64,000 nt of DNA from Sabethes cyaneus. Lineage: Eukaryota; Arthropoda; Insecta; Diptera; Culicidae. The notes beneath the pieces were generated by a model. That model saw only the letters and a program-made list of their open reading frames with translations, was not told where the DNA came from and did no database searches. The DNA lies in assembly GCF_943734655.1 (NCBI RefSeq), contig NC_071355.1, positions 13,868,768-13,932,767 of the forward strand, given 5' to 3'. A program made the position numbers and the translations under genes. This document shows, piece after piece, positions 32,943 through 44,587 of the stretch (the first letter of the stretch is position 1; every line of letters starts with the position of its first letter).

Positions 32943-33892
32943 CCGAATGGCCGAAACACAAATGACCGAATCACGAATGGCCGAAATCCAAATGGCCGAA
33001 TTTCAACAACAGTCACAGAAGGCCGATTTTTTTCGGAATGCCTAAATAAGGCCATTACAAATATTTTATAAAGTTTTTGTCCTTCCGGTGTTCGGCCACT
33101 GAAGGGGGGGGGGGGGGGGCGAAAAAAAAACAAAGCGAATTTTTTAATCGAGCAAAAAACATGGGCTTTAAGAATTTTTATTTATGGTTTAAACGTGAAA
33201 ACCGAATCTATTCTTGCTCATAACATATACGTTATTATTTTCTATGCAAAAATATACGAAAAAAGCCAAAAACAAAGAAAAATTTTTTTGGACGATTTTC
33301 GGAAATTCCATTGTTCGAATTTCCATTTCTGTTTCGTGCTAGCAGCGTTAATTCAACTCGGAGACTCATTTTTCGAGTTTTTCAGACTGCAGACCCCACA
33401 GACAATTGATTTTATAAAAAAAAATTTGACTCATATCCTACAAATTATTTTTTTGCCCCCCGATTTTTCAAGCCAATTTCCAAGGGGGGGGGGGGGTGAC
33501 AAAAACTTTCAATGGCCTAACTATTCAATAAAAACATGGCAAGCAGCTAACTTTAATCAAACAAAAAACAAAATGCGAGACCTATTTACCGTGTCAGTAG
33601 CAAATGTTTCCTAGATTCATTCTATTCATTCAGGTGTGCGCCGCTGAACCGCCGTCGGAAGCGCCGGCCACTGCGGGGGCAGCCCCCCTGCAGAAACCGC
33701 TACTATTTAGGTGCATGCATTTTCCTAGGTTTACTGACTATAGGGATTATCCCTTAGTCAAGTCCGAACGAACGGCAGCGAGTAAGGACAGCGTGTACCC
33801 AACGGTTGCGCAGGTTTAAGGCCGTCAATATTTTCGGCCATTCGTGTTTCGGCCTTTTGTGATTCGGCCATTTGTGTTTCGGCCATTCGTAG
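32943..33892. mobile_element. Composite bounded by inverted GGCCGAA minisatellites
   Basis: The left end (32946-33005) has four ~12-13 base units of the type CGAATGGCCGAAACACAAAT. The right end (33838-33892) has four such units in inverse (TTCGGCCATTCGTG). Reverse complementing the right end gives CGAATGGCCGAAACACAAAT, identical for 20 bases to the left. The ends are therefore inverted repeats made of a tandem array. Inside lies the poly-G-tract element (33046-33525) and a GC-rich unique patch at 33640-33825. Class unknown; no transposase. Confidence 0.6.
33046..33525. mobile_element. Poly-C/G-tract TIR element, fullest copy
   Basis: The left end AGGCCATTACAAATATTTTA then AAGTTTTTGTC is matched by the right end GACAAAAACTTTCAATGGCCT, which is inverted and slightly shorter. 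Just inside each end is a long G run (about 33104-33118 and 33485-33496), both on the + strand. The interior is AT-rich and noncoding. Related sequence lies at 29577-29900 (reverse) and 16031-16117 (right end only). Confidence 0.65.
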
Positions 33893-33929
33893 GTAAACCG
33901 CCAAAAAAATGAAAGTGTTTTGAAAACAA

Positions 33930-34260
33930 ATTTTTAATTTTTAATATTTATTGTAAAGTAAAGTGTGTTACCAAGTAAAGTAAAGTGAAGAGATACCAAG
34001 ATAATAAAAAATAGGCACCAAAACAATACTGAAAACATACAAATATTAATATTTATGTCGATATCAACACAAAACTACTGGAAAAGTACAAAAAATGAAA
34101 CAATTTATAAAAAAATTCAAAAATAATTGAAAAATGATATTAAAACGATGAAAATTTAATATAAGACTTCAACCGAACTATTTCAGCAAACAGCTCAAAT
34201 GATGTAAAACGATAAAACAACAACGCAGAAGTAACACAAAAGTAAGACGACTGGCTTTCA
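33930..34260 (+). repeat. Weak ACAAAAATGA-type array, third block
   Basis: AAATGATATTAAAACGATG, AACACAAAACTACTGG and similar words, with lower density than the blocks at 26990 and 31770. Confidence 0.4.
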
Positions 34261-34377
34261 CTCTGTTTGCATTGTTACAAACAAAAGTACAAAAATGATT
34301 TGTGTGGTTGACTTAGGTTTTGAAAAATTGGTGTTCCCCACCATCTATCCTAGGACTGGACACGCTTGTGGAGCCAG

Positions 34378-34399
34378 CCAACCACCCGAAGGTGGTTGG
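34378..34399. other. Perfect 9-bp stem-loop with CGAA loop
   Basis: CCAACCACC, loop CGAA, GGTGGTTGG. It is isolated, at the start of a GC-rich block. Could be a chance hairpin, a structured RNA segment or the core of a small mobile element. Confidence 0.5.
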
Positions 34400-37300
34400 G
34401 GCCTTGCAGCATAAAAATTTAATAACTCTATAAGCTGTTTGTTTTTGTACGCTCTCGGCCCTTTTGTTGTCCGCCTTGGCCTGTCTTGGCGATTTATTGG
34501 CGTGAGAAAGTAATATCAGCCCTCCAGCTTAGAAGCGATTAGTATTGATTTTGGTCTTTTCGGTCTAGGTCTGTCTAGCGGGACCGGGAGCCGGGCAAAC
34601 AATAACAACAACAACAACTTTTTCGGCTGCGAGGGATGCGATGCGAGTGTAAATCCGAAATTGATCCATAAAAAGTTATACGCCACCCGCCGCCCTTTTT
34701 CGGTGTCGTTCAGTTCAGTGAAGGCAAGATGAGGGAAGGATGAGGGAAAGGATGTTTCGAAGAACATCCGAGGAATTTGATACCTCACTTGCAGTTTTTC
34801 GAGGCGAGCTGTTTAGTGGTCGGATCCGGTGGTTTTTGAGGGGTATTTATGGTTATGTTTATGCTATTGATTTCCTTCGGGGGGGCGAGAATGCTTGTCT
34901 AGATTGGCGTCGGAAGTGTTAACAACTTTTAATAGACTTTTTAAAGGTTGTAGCACATTTAAGTGTTTCTGGCAGGAAGTACCGACCAGCAGCGGCTAAT
35001 ATCGCTAATTGAGCCAACTTCACTGGAGAACAATCCCACGACCACCAGCAACCGAGCGAACTCACCTTCCGCAGGACCATTTTTCTTTACTCCGTTTCAT
35101 TGTGGCACCATAAGCCAACATAAATAATAGAAGCCACCAGACACTGGCCGTCTGCTACGGGCTGCCATCCGGTCCGGTTCGGACTGGCGTGATGGTGCTG
35201 GTGGTGGCGGTTCATATACTGCAATCCATAATTCCCCTCCCGAGGGGCCACCGAGCGCACATGAGAAACCAGGACTCCCGAAAAATTAGTAAAGTCAGTG
35301 CCGAAGAAAAATAACAGGAGAAACACGACGACTGGAAGCTTCTGCCACTGCTGCAGTGCCACTGTGTATTTTGTTTTATTTCATTAATTTTCTCCCCGAG
35401 TTCACACATTCGAAGCTGACGATGGCCAGAGGCCGCGGAAACCTAGCGGGGAGGGAGGGCAACTCTCGGTTCTACATGTATCCAACTTGCACTCACGGAA
35501 GTTGGAACAGCAGAAGTTGTTCGCCAGTTGGCCCCGTCGTTCGTCTGCCCGTGCGCCCCCCGCCGCGCCACGCCGGTGCACGAAGGACGATGCGATATAT
35601 TGGTTATTTATTTTTTTGGTGCAATGCCGCCGCGGTACCTTCCCCCGTGTCGGTCCTCCGCGTGCCACTTGCCAAGGCTTAAGGAAGTTGGCGCGATTTT
35701 TCCCAAAGGTCGGACAGAAGAACTTTGCTGGAAACGACCCGAAGAGAAACATTAACATGTAAATTTCTACCTCTGGGCTGGTTTGTGTCTCGCAGCGAAA
35801 CGGGGGAGTTTCGCCGTGTTCGAGTTCCGTAGCTTGCTTCGATTTCGCCTCTCTTATTCACACCAAGGCCCTGGTGGGTATACCTTATGGTACACAATTT
35901 CCATTCGGGTGTTTAAATTATGCTGACTCGATTAAGCGAAACATGTCTAAAACCATGTCGGGGTGTTACTACGCTCCAGGTAGAATCGAAAAATTTGAAG
36001 AATTCTCGATGTGTTATATTTAAAATTTTACTCTAACCTTGACGAAACCCGGCGGAAGACAGCTCAAGCATATATTAACTGTTGTTTCCTTCTGTCGCAT
36101 TCCCCCCCCCCCCCCCCCCCATCCTGGCACAGGATGCCGCACAAGAAAGCGCCCGTTGATTGAAATCAAAATTCCGCCTTCCCAACGAACAACACAAACA
36201 ATCGCACGCAAACAATGCAAAAACTAGTCCAAACTCCAAGTCCCGCAAACGGCAATGGCAGCAGCCAGCAGCAGCAGCAGCAGCTTTCGCCAAGATGAAG
36301 TGATAACGACACTAAATTCCGATCCCCACCCGAAAAAGGGACTCGCTGCTAGTCAGCACACAGTACACGCGTTTATTTGCAAATGGAACAATAAAACATT
36401 GAAAACCTATTTGCATACTCACATACACTCGCATTCACTCACACCCACTCATTCGCGTACCGTACGAAGGAAAACATATGCCAATTCCTGCAAGCGAAGC
36501 CCAGGCTGTATGTGCAAGTCGAGATCGAGATCATAAATTCCTTAACCCCTTCTCTCCGCCGCGCCGCACCAAGAAACTGCCTTGCAGAAAGAAGGTTCCT
36601 TTCGGCAGTTGCCAGTTGCCGACAAAATCGGGAAACTGAACCGGCAAATTGGGCAACCCGGGACCACCCAGCGGCGCTGGCAACCCTAGCCAACACGTAC
36701 ACTGTTGCGGAATGCGTTTAAGATGCTATCGAATCGCATATATTTTAGCCCCCGTGTATAAGAGAACCGGCGACCGGCGACGATGGCCGCCGATGAACGC
36801 ACAGCAGTTCCTTGCGCTTTAATTTTCTTCCTCCGCGCGTCGCGGTTTCCACACATCCAAGAAACCACCGACCGCTTCGCGGCGCACTGCAGAAATAGTC
36901 TAAATTTCGAAAGTGTCAAAACAAAACATACTTTCGCTATATTTATAGTGGTTGGTTGGTTGGCTGGTTGGTTGCAACCATCCGTGTTCGTCGGGTTCGG
37001 ACGCGGGGTTTTTCCGTGCGGTATCGACGCGATATCGCTTACAACTCCCCCCCCTCGCTCTTCCCACCACCGGCGGTGGTGGTGGTGAAAACCTACGGGG
37101 CTAACCATAATCAAACAACCACCCAGTAGGTAGGAGGCAGGCAGCCGCCTCCTACGACGACGACAACTGACAGACGACTCTAGCCAACTGCCGGCTGGCT
37201 GGAAGGAATTGTTCCTCGATTTGTTTGCACTCATTCGTGGTGTGCCGTTTGTTATTGTTTGTTGTTGCCTCCTTTGTCGGTGGGTGTTACATCGAGGCAA

Positions 37301-37950
37301 AGAATTTTTCCAAACAACTTAAACCGTTCGTTCGCTAATGGATGACTTGATGAAAATCTACACTCCGTCACCCCGTACTAGCGTTGTCTTGTGCCACTGC
37401 CACCGTCGTCGCCAGCCGGAACAACCATCGAACGAACGCTCTAGTAAATGTCATTCGACGAAAACTTCAACCAGCCGCTTGGCTGTCGCTTGATTTAATT
37501 TATTCGCCTGATCGAATTAGAAAACCGTAGCGTGCCTTGATTTGTCTTGGGCCCATGCGAGAGGGGGCATTCCTTGGAGTACGGAGTAGCTCGCGTCCAA
37601 GTAGTTTTTAGTCTATTAGTGGTACGTTGGTTCCTCTAGCTGTCAATTGGAGGATTTAACTATTAAATCGAAGTCGAATTGATCAGTAGGCGGTTTCTTT
37701 GCAGTTTGTTTCGTCTCATAGTTTATTCTCTATTGCCCTTTTTGGTTTGACGTGGGATTACGTCTTTGTTTACTATACTGGGACTGGGTAGCACTTTGTG
37801 AAAACGAAAATAGAAGTGTAACGTTTGAATGAAAGATTTCAAATGCTAATAACTACTAAACTAATGAACGAAACTGTACAATTTATATGTCGTTGGATAG
37901 ATAAAATGATCAGCAATTTTATGAAGGGGATAAGAGAGTAACTTCATGAG
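34400..37950. other. GC-rich unique noncoding block D
   Basis: No supported exon. Contains a poly-C run (36104-36120), AGC repeats (about 36263-36285), a GGTT/GGCT repeat (36951-36974) and many overlapping biased frames on both strands. It resembles blocks A, B and E in composition. Confidence 0.45.
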
Positions 37951-37963
37951 GGGCGTAAGAAGG

Positions 37964-38250
37964 GGGGCTCCTATACAAATGAAATGCAAATTTCCTCATA
38001 ACTTGAGAACTAATCAAGCAAATGGAACCAAATTTGGCATGTGGGGGTTTCAGAAAACAAGAATTTTTTCTATGGTGAATTGAGACTCCTCTCCTTTTTA
38101 GGAGGACGGGGGGGGGCTACCATACAAATAATAACTCTCATAACTCGAGAACTAATCAAGCAAATGGAACCAGATCTGGCATGTGGGAGTTTTTGGAGGC
38201 ATGAATTTATTATGTGATGGTTTGAGACCCCTCACCCCTGCACTATGGGC
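37964..38250 (+). repeat. Two tandem ~144-bp modules
   Basis: Both have GGGGGGCT(C/A)C(C/T)ATACAAAT, then a split text whose core AACTAATCAAGCAAATGGAA is identical in both, then GGCATGTGGG(G/A)GTTT and GAGAC(T/C)CCTC. Starts are near 37964 and 38108. I recall this module as common in mosquito genomes, usually in tandem. It leads directly into the long inverted repeat at 38249. Confidence 0.7.
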
Positions 38251-39734
38251 CAGAAATGAAAATTTAGGAACAAAAATATTTGCGGTTAAACGGCATGTCT
38301 CAGCTCAATGTGGTCTTCGGCAACTTTTGAATAAAAAATTGATGCATATTTTGAAGGTGTCGTCCAATATTTAAGCGTTACTTAAACAACAATTTAAGTA
38401 ATAACTTTTTGAGTAAACTTTTTTTCACCTTTTTGGTTTCAAAATATTAAATATAAATCAATTTCAAGTAATTTTTCTGAAGATACGAAACTTCTACCTT
38501 TTACCCATTTCCAGCAATAGACCTTTGTTTATAAACGACCCCTCAAATCACATTTCTTCTTGTAACATGTTTATTTCAACAGACAGCTCAATGTGATGTT
38601 CTAGACAACATTTTGCACATAAAAGAGGAATATTTTTGCTGCAGACTGTTTTGCTTTATATGCAATAATTAATAAGACCGTTAAAAACCGTCTGATGAAA
38701 AATCTGAATATCTTAGCCATCTGCAAGTATCTGCAATTAGTTTGCATACCTATTTGTAGTGAATTATTAAAGCTATCCGCCCAAATATGTATTTCAGAGA
38801 ATACCTGGGAATACCATGGCTGGGAATACCTGGGAATAGTGCGGATTTTTTATTCATACATTTTATAACATAATAAATTTGCGTCCTAGTGTCAAACAGT
38901 CTTCACAGAAAATATGTATTTCAACATACTGAATAGCTTTGTAGAACATTTGAAAGCAATAAAATAATCGTGTGCAAAGTTATTGAGTGTAATTGATTTT
39001 TAAGTGCTCTTTTTTAACACATCATTATATTTCGCAACCGGTAAGAGATAGATAGTTACTTTATTCAGCAAAGTGACTTATTTTAGTATGTTCTGCAACT
39101 TTTGGAGAAATAAACTTTTTTTTAAACTATTTAAGAAAACAAAAGTTTGTATCACCCTAATAGGTGAGTTCATGGTCACCCTAATAGTGCAGAATGATGC
39201 GCTACATTTTATTATTTTACTTCTCCGAAGACACCACCCTTGAAAAAAATACACATCTTTCATCAGACGGTTTTTAGCCTAAAAACAGTTATATCTTATA
39301 AATTAATGCATATAAAGCAAAACAGTCTTCAGCAAAAATATTCCTCTTTTATGTGCAAAATGTTGTTTAGAACATCATATTGAGCTGTCTGTTGAAATAA
39401 ACATGTTACAAGAAGAAGTGTGATTTGAGGGGTCGTTTATAAACAAAGGTCTATTGTTGAAAATGGGTAAAAGGTAGAAGTTTGATATCTCCAGAAAAAT
39501 TACCTGAAATTGGTTTTTCTTTAATACTTTGAAACCAAAAAGGTGAATTAAAATTTACTCAAAAAGTTATTACTTGAATTGTTGTTAAAGTAACACCTAA
39601 ATATTGAATGACCCCTTCAAAAATATGCATCATTTTTTCGTTCAAAAAGTTACCGAAGACCACATTGAGCTGAGATATGCCGTTTAACCGCAAATATATT
39701 TGTCCCGAAATTTTCATTTCTGGCCCATAGTGCC
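38249..39734. mobile_element. Element with ~465-bp inverted repeats
   Basis: The left arm 38249-38705 and the right arm 39258-39734 are inverse copies. Ends: CACTATGGGCCAGAAATGAA against, reverse complemented, the same 20 bases; inner ends: AAAACCGTCTGATGAAA. Arm identity looks around 90% by eye. The central ~550 bases are AT-rich, noncoding and unique. Within each arm, CAGCTCAATGTG...TTC..CAAC occurs twice, about 286 bases apart. A foldback or long-TIR non-autonomous element. Confidence 0.75.
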
Positions 39735-39894
39735 CGGCACACAGTGGGTCAAAACAGCGAAAAATGGAACCTTTTTCCTAGCGTCTTTTGCTTTCATTTT
39801 ATCATTTATGGTCGGTCAGCACTTTTGTTCGCAAGAATATCCCCCCTAATGTGGAACAGTCTAAAGTTAGTTATTGCTTTCTACTATGAAAATA

Positions 39895-40205
39895 AAAAAA
39901 TAACTTTTTGGTGCTACGAAATATAGACATAGCTTCTTCGGTAAAGTTGTAAATAATGTAAAAACAAGCAACTTTGCTGAAGATATAAAATTTCTATCTT
40001 TATCGAGTGCTGAACTATAGGGCATATTCTTCGAAATTTTTTTAAAAATCGGTATTTTATTCTTAGCTTTTCTTAGTTGCATTTTACACGAACACATTGT
40101 TGTAGGAAATTATCAAAGCACTCAAAATACACGTTTTTGCAGAAGACCGCAAATCTCTTGGACCTTTACTTGCTAAGTTATTGCATATTCAAGCTTTAAG
40201 TTTCC
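39895..40205 (+). repeat. Diverged direct copy of the arm at 40400-40690
   Basis: CTTCTTCGGTAAAGTTGTAA, AAGCAACTTTGCTGAAGATA, TTTCTATCTTTATCGAGTGC, GAACTATAGGGCATATTC and CGCAAATCTCTTGGACCTTT follow the same order as in the arm. It shows that the arm sequence existed outside the palindrome. The phrase GAAGATA...ACTTCTACC in the 38249 element is a further diverged relative. Confidence 0.65.
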
Positions 40206-40210
40206 ATAGC

Positions 40211-41166
40211 TTCACGAGCCCTTGGGGTAAAATGGGGCAAACGGATTTATGAAATCAGTGCTTCATCTTAAAGCTTAATTCGAGTACTATAAACTTGTAT
40301 GGGTTCCGCTTGTTCCCAACCACCCAAATGAGAGTACGGCAAGCATACGTTTTATGTGTTTCGCGTTCGCTATAGGCTCGATACACGTCCATTCTTTTGT
40401 GTTACTGGATAGACACATGATTTCTTCGGTAAAGTTATTGAAAATATAAAGGCAAACAACTTTGCTAAAGAAATGACATTTTTATCTCTATCGAATGCAG
40501 AGCTATAGAGCATTTTCCTTGGAAATTCTTTAAAAATTAGTTTTTCATACTTGACTCATGTTGGTTGCATTTTACAAGAATATATGGTTCTAGGCGATTA
40601 TTGAAGGACTCAAACTACATGTTTTCGCAGAAGGTTGCAAATCTCTAGGACCTTTCCTTACAAAGTTATCGCTTTTGGCTCGTGACGTTAAGAAAAATAA
40701 AGCTTAAATAAGCGATAACTTTGTAAGGAAAGGTCCTTGAGATTTGAAATCGTCTGCAAAAACATGTGTTTTGAGTCCTTTAATAATCGCCTAGAACCAT
40801 ATATTCTTGTAAAATGCAACCAACATACGCTAAGTATGGAAAACTTATTTTTAAAGAGCTTCCAAGGAAAATGCTCTATAGCTCTGCACTCGATAGAGAT
40901 AGAAATGTCATTTCTTTAGCAAAGTTGTAAACCTTTGAATTTTCTATTACTTTGCCGAAGAAACCATGTGTCTATCTACTAACACAAAAGAATGGACGTG
41001 TGTCGAGCGTTTAGCGAACGCGAAACACATAAAACGTATGCTTGACGTCCACTCATTTAAGTGGCTAGGGACAAGTGGAACCCATACAAGTTTATAGTAC
41101 TTGACTTAAGCTTTAAGATGAAGCACTGATTTGATAAATCCGCTTGCCCCATTTTACCGGGCTCGT
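40211..41166. mobile_element. Near-continuous ~460-bp-arm palindrome
   Basis: The left arm (40211-40675) starts CACGAGCCCTTGGGGTAAAA; the right arm (40709-41166) ends TTTTACCGGGCTCGTG. Inner ends ACCTTTCCTTACAAAGTTAT and ATAACTTTGTAAGGAAAGGT leave about 35 bases of spacer. The arms are alignable along their whole length, with indels. It lies 476 bases after the 38249 element and shares modules with it. Confidence 0.75.
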
Positions 41167-41169
41167 GAG

Positions 41170-42540
41170 TTAAAGCGAGTTATAGCAAGATTATTGAAAC
41201 ATGTCAAGCTACGCATAATCATATTTAATACAATAATCTGTGGGCTGGTCATTCATTACTATTTCAACCTTTGTGATGCAGACAAGTGGTTTTTAAAAGA
41301 AATCTCTATATCTCCAAGGTATCAGGCGTTGTACTTAAAACCCCCGTCCACGTATTTTCAAAGCCACCATTGCATTCAATGAAGAATTGAATCTGAATAT
41401 TTCGCTCTTCTCTTTTAAACATTCACTCAAACAATGGCACTCACAGATTCATATAAACATACATATGCCAGAAATGCAGTATACATTACTCTTTGATCTA
41501 ATGATCTAATATAGTCCTACGTCACCCTTTCATACAACCCTTAGGGCTGTATACCTGGTAGTTTTTTGTTCTGTTTAAAGTAAATCGTCGAAATCGTTTC
41601 AGAAAAACATACACTTCTACCCACGCCCCACGTTACAACACAAATTGAAAATGATGTTCAAATTTAAAGTCCAATTTTGGTTCTTGGAATGTCAATTATA
41701 AATAATCTATAATTTTAATGTATCCATTGGAGTTTTACGGTTCATTTCTAGCGCGAGAGTTCAGCTGGAGAAAATGAGCTCGAGGCGAGTTATGGTCTTC
41801 CATTCCCACTTACCCCGTTGTTCGTCGTTCGTTCGGAGCTGGCCGCCCCAGGACACCTTATCAATTTTATCATATTCAATTTAAACTATTTTAACGATAA
41901 ACATACTAGACGGGCCACGGCCAGCAGCTCGGTCAGCTAGATTTCCAAGCAACAATTTCAATTATAATGCCCCTGCTTATGGGTGCCTTTAATGACCAAT
42001 GTTGTGCTGGTCAACTATAATTAACCCTTTACAATAGTGGGCATTAAAATCCAAATTGATACTCGGGGCACTATGTCCCGAGAAGTGCCGAGAAGTCACC
42101 GGGCGGGTGCTTGCCCGGGGTGGGGGAATGGCCACCGCCGAACTGTACGGTCGTCGGTTGGTGTCTGTCTGGAAATGTTAAAATTTTTAAACTAAGCTAC
42201 GATCAACAAATCGAGCAATTACATCGCAATTCGTCGTACTTGCATCCTAAACGATGGCTGTAATTGATAAGTCCATTATCGAGGAATGATTGCCCGATAA
42301 TGGACGTGGATGATTTTACACAGCATTATAAGAATGCATAGAATAAAATTTTAATTAGATTTAATAAGAGTTGAATCAATAGATGAAAAAATTCATGAAC
42401 GTGCATTTTCATAGACATTGTAAAGTCAATGGTTTCACAGTACGAGGTCATTTTATGATTAGGTTATGCGATAATGGCTTATGGCAATTGATTACAAAGT
42501 TACCGAGTAGGTGTATAAATGATCTGTTTTGATAAAAGAG
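41170..42540. other. Noncoding spacer with a conserved-looking segment
   Basis: 41510-41560 carries TAGTCCTACGTCACC, related to the ends of the 18868 element. From about 41840 to 42320 the GC content rises and TAATTA/TTTATGG-like text recurs (CAATTATAATGCCC, CAACTATAATTAACCC), resembling a conserved noncoding element. No exon seen. Confidence 0.4.
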
Positions 42541-42554
42541 TTTGCTGAGTCAAT

Positions 42555-43495
42555 TGCCTATTTACGACGCCATTTTGATGATCGTATATTTACAAGCATG
42601 CAGCGTGCTTCGTGTGATGGAAGAGGAAATGATGTCCAACTCTTTTCAACAAGAAGTAAATAAAAGAAATTATTTCTGTACTGATCGTTTGCTTGTTTCA
42701 TGCGTGATTTTCCAATCACCCATACAATGATGCAGCATTCCAGTATTGACCTCACATAGGCAGATACAAATCTAGCACCTTAATTGTCTTATGCATTTTT
42801 GCGTTACAATGTTCGATGAAATTGGAGTCTAAGATAACTCAAACAATCCCTAACTTTTTCTCACATTTCTGCCGTTTGATTTCCTAATCTAATGGAGATT
42901 TCTGATATGATTGTTTTTCTGCAACAGAATATTAGGTTGCATTTTTTTACATTAAGTTCTAATAGGTTTTTTTACATCATACGTAGAATATGTGTATTTC
43001 ATTCTGAAATACATTGTCTTCTTCATTTCTTATTTCCAAAAAAGAGCCTTATGTCGTCGACATATATTAACGCTTAAAGTACCTTGAGAATGCAAGAAAT
43101 GTTGTTAGCATACAACATAAAAAGACGAGATCCCGAATGATATCCTTGAGGTACACCAGAAGTGTTTTAAATTGGATTCGAGCTCTTTCCGGTAAATGTA
43201 ATTATTTGTTGGCGACTTGTTAAATACGATTCAAGCCATCTCCGGAGTCCTTGCTGAATTCCTATTTTGTGTAATTTGAAAAGCTGCATTGGTATGTCAA
43301 TGCCATTAAATACCTTGCCTTTACCTTCAATGAGTGGTCTCTGATTACCAGTAAATTTGTCATGGTCGAGCGTCCGTTGTAGAAACCATGTTGCATTTCT
43401 CTAGTTATGTTTTTAGTTAAATTAAAGAAAGAATAATTTTTCATTGATAAGCACTTCGAAAAGTTGGGCAATGCCGCGATAATTACATACATCAG
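42555..43495 (-). pseudogene. Non-LTR reverse transcriptase relic (CR1/Jockey-like)
   Basis: Read right to left on the minus strand: AALPNFSKCLS and EMQHGFYNGRSTMTNLLV (RT blocks 2-3), then GIDIPMQLFKLHKIGI and LRRWLESYLTSRQQ, SGVPQGYHS, ALIYVDDIRLF (catalytic YVDD), RSILECCIIVWV and the C-terminal PLPSHEARCMLVNI. Several frameshifts and stops lie between them. Much more eroded than the copy at 16432. The order of motifs is complete from RT block 2 to the C-terminus, so a single ORF2 fossil is likely. Confidence 0.75.
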
Positions 43496-43679
43496 ATTTC
43501 CAGCCCGATTTAAAGTTAGTCTCTAGTAATGAGGTTTTCCATATTTTTTTAAAGAATTCCGGATTCCAACTTAAAACATCCTAAAAAGCCAAAACAAAGT
43601 AGCAGTAAACTCCATTTACAGGTTTTTTTTTCATGTATACTGGGAGGGATTCCGTAAAGACCAGGACCTGTTAAGGCTT

Positions 43680-44525
43680 TTACATTCCTATTTCCGTTTT
43701 TCTTCGTTTCAAGTAGTTCCTCTTATTTTCAGTCCTCTTTATCCTTATGTTTTTCACTCGCTTTTTGTCTTCTTCTTTCCCGTTTTTCAGTCTTCTCTGT
43801 ATCGTATTTTTCTAATTGTTTTAAAAATGATGATTATGGCCCTCCACTTACCCCGTACATTTATCTTACTAGATATTTAAATTGTTTTGTCTTTCTACTT
43901 GACGATTCCACACGCAAACTGATTTTCGTTTGCCAGTTTGCAAATTTGTCTATTTTAACTCCTTTCCTTTTCGTTTTTCGTCTTGGTCTGTGCCATTTCT
44001 CTCTTTTGAATGCGCCCTTTTTGAGTGTTTTCTGTACTCAATCTGTTTTTGCCCTTTTTTTCTCTTTCCTCTCCGGTTTTCTTTTTTATCCCTCGTTTTC
44101 GTCTTTTTCTTCTTCTCCCGTTTTACCTTTTTCTTGTTTGTCTTTTCTTCTTCTTCTGTTCTTTTGTCCCATCTTTCTCCTTTTATATCTCGTTTGACGT
44201 CTTTTTTCCGTTTTCCTCATTTCCTCTTGGGTGGTTTTTCTACTCATATTCTCTACCGTTCTGCCCTCCCCATTTTCTGTCACGTTTTTTTTCTTTTCCT
44301 GGCCCGTCTTCTCACCATTTGTCTAGTTTATTATGTCATGATTACCTCCTTTTCTGTTACATTCGGTTTTTCTTGTTCATTTTATCCCATTCGTCTTCCG
44401 TTTCCTTTGTTTTTCTTTTTTTATTCAGTGTGCCTTCCTTGTTGCTTCCGTTTTTTTCTTCACTGTTTTCCATGCCATTTTTTTCTCACGCGCGTTTTTA
44501 CTCTTTTGCTAACCTGTTTGTCTGA
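43680..44525. repeat. Degenerate pyrimidine array (left arm of giant foldback)
   Basis: C/T-rich DNA with recurring TTTTCGTTTTTC, CCGTTTT and TCTTTTTCTTC words. It is the complement in character of 45053-47130. It produces long Phe/Leu/Ser frames (for example 203 codons at 43930-44541) that I reject as artefacts. Confidence 0.65.
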
Positions 44526-44587
44526 GTCTGAGAAAAACTGAGAGAGAAAGAGAAAAAAACGGAAAAGAGAACAAAGAAAAACCTCTA

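Noticed and set aside
36686..37300. 204-codon minus-strand frame
   Set aside because: Low-complexity Arg/His/Gln text with an overlapping open plus-strand frame; no recognisable domain.
43930..44541. 203-codon plus-strand open frame
   Set aside because: Same cause: pyrimidine-rich array giving Phe/Leu/Ser text in several frames.
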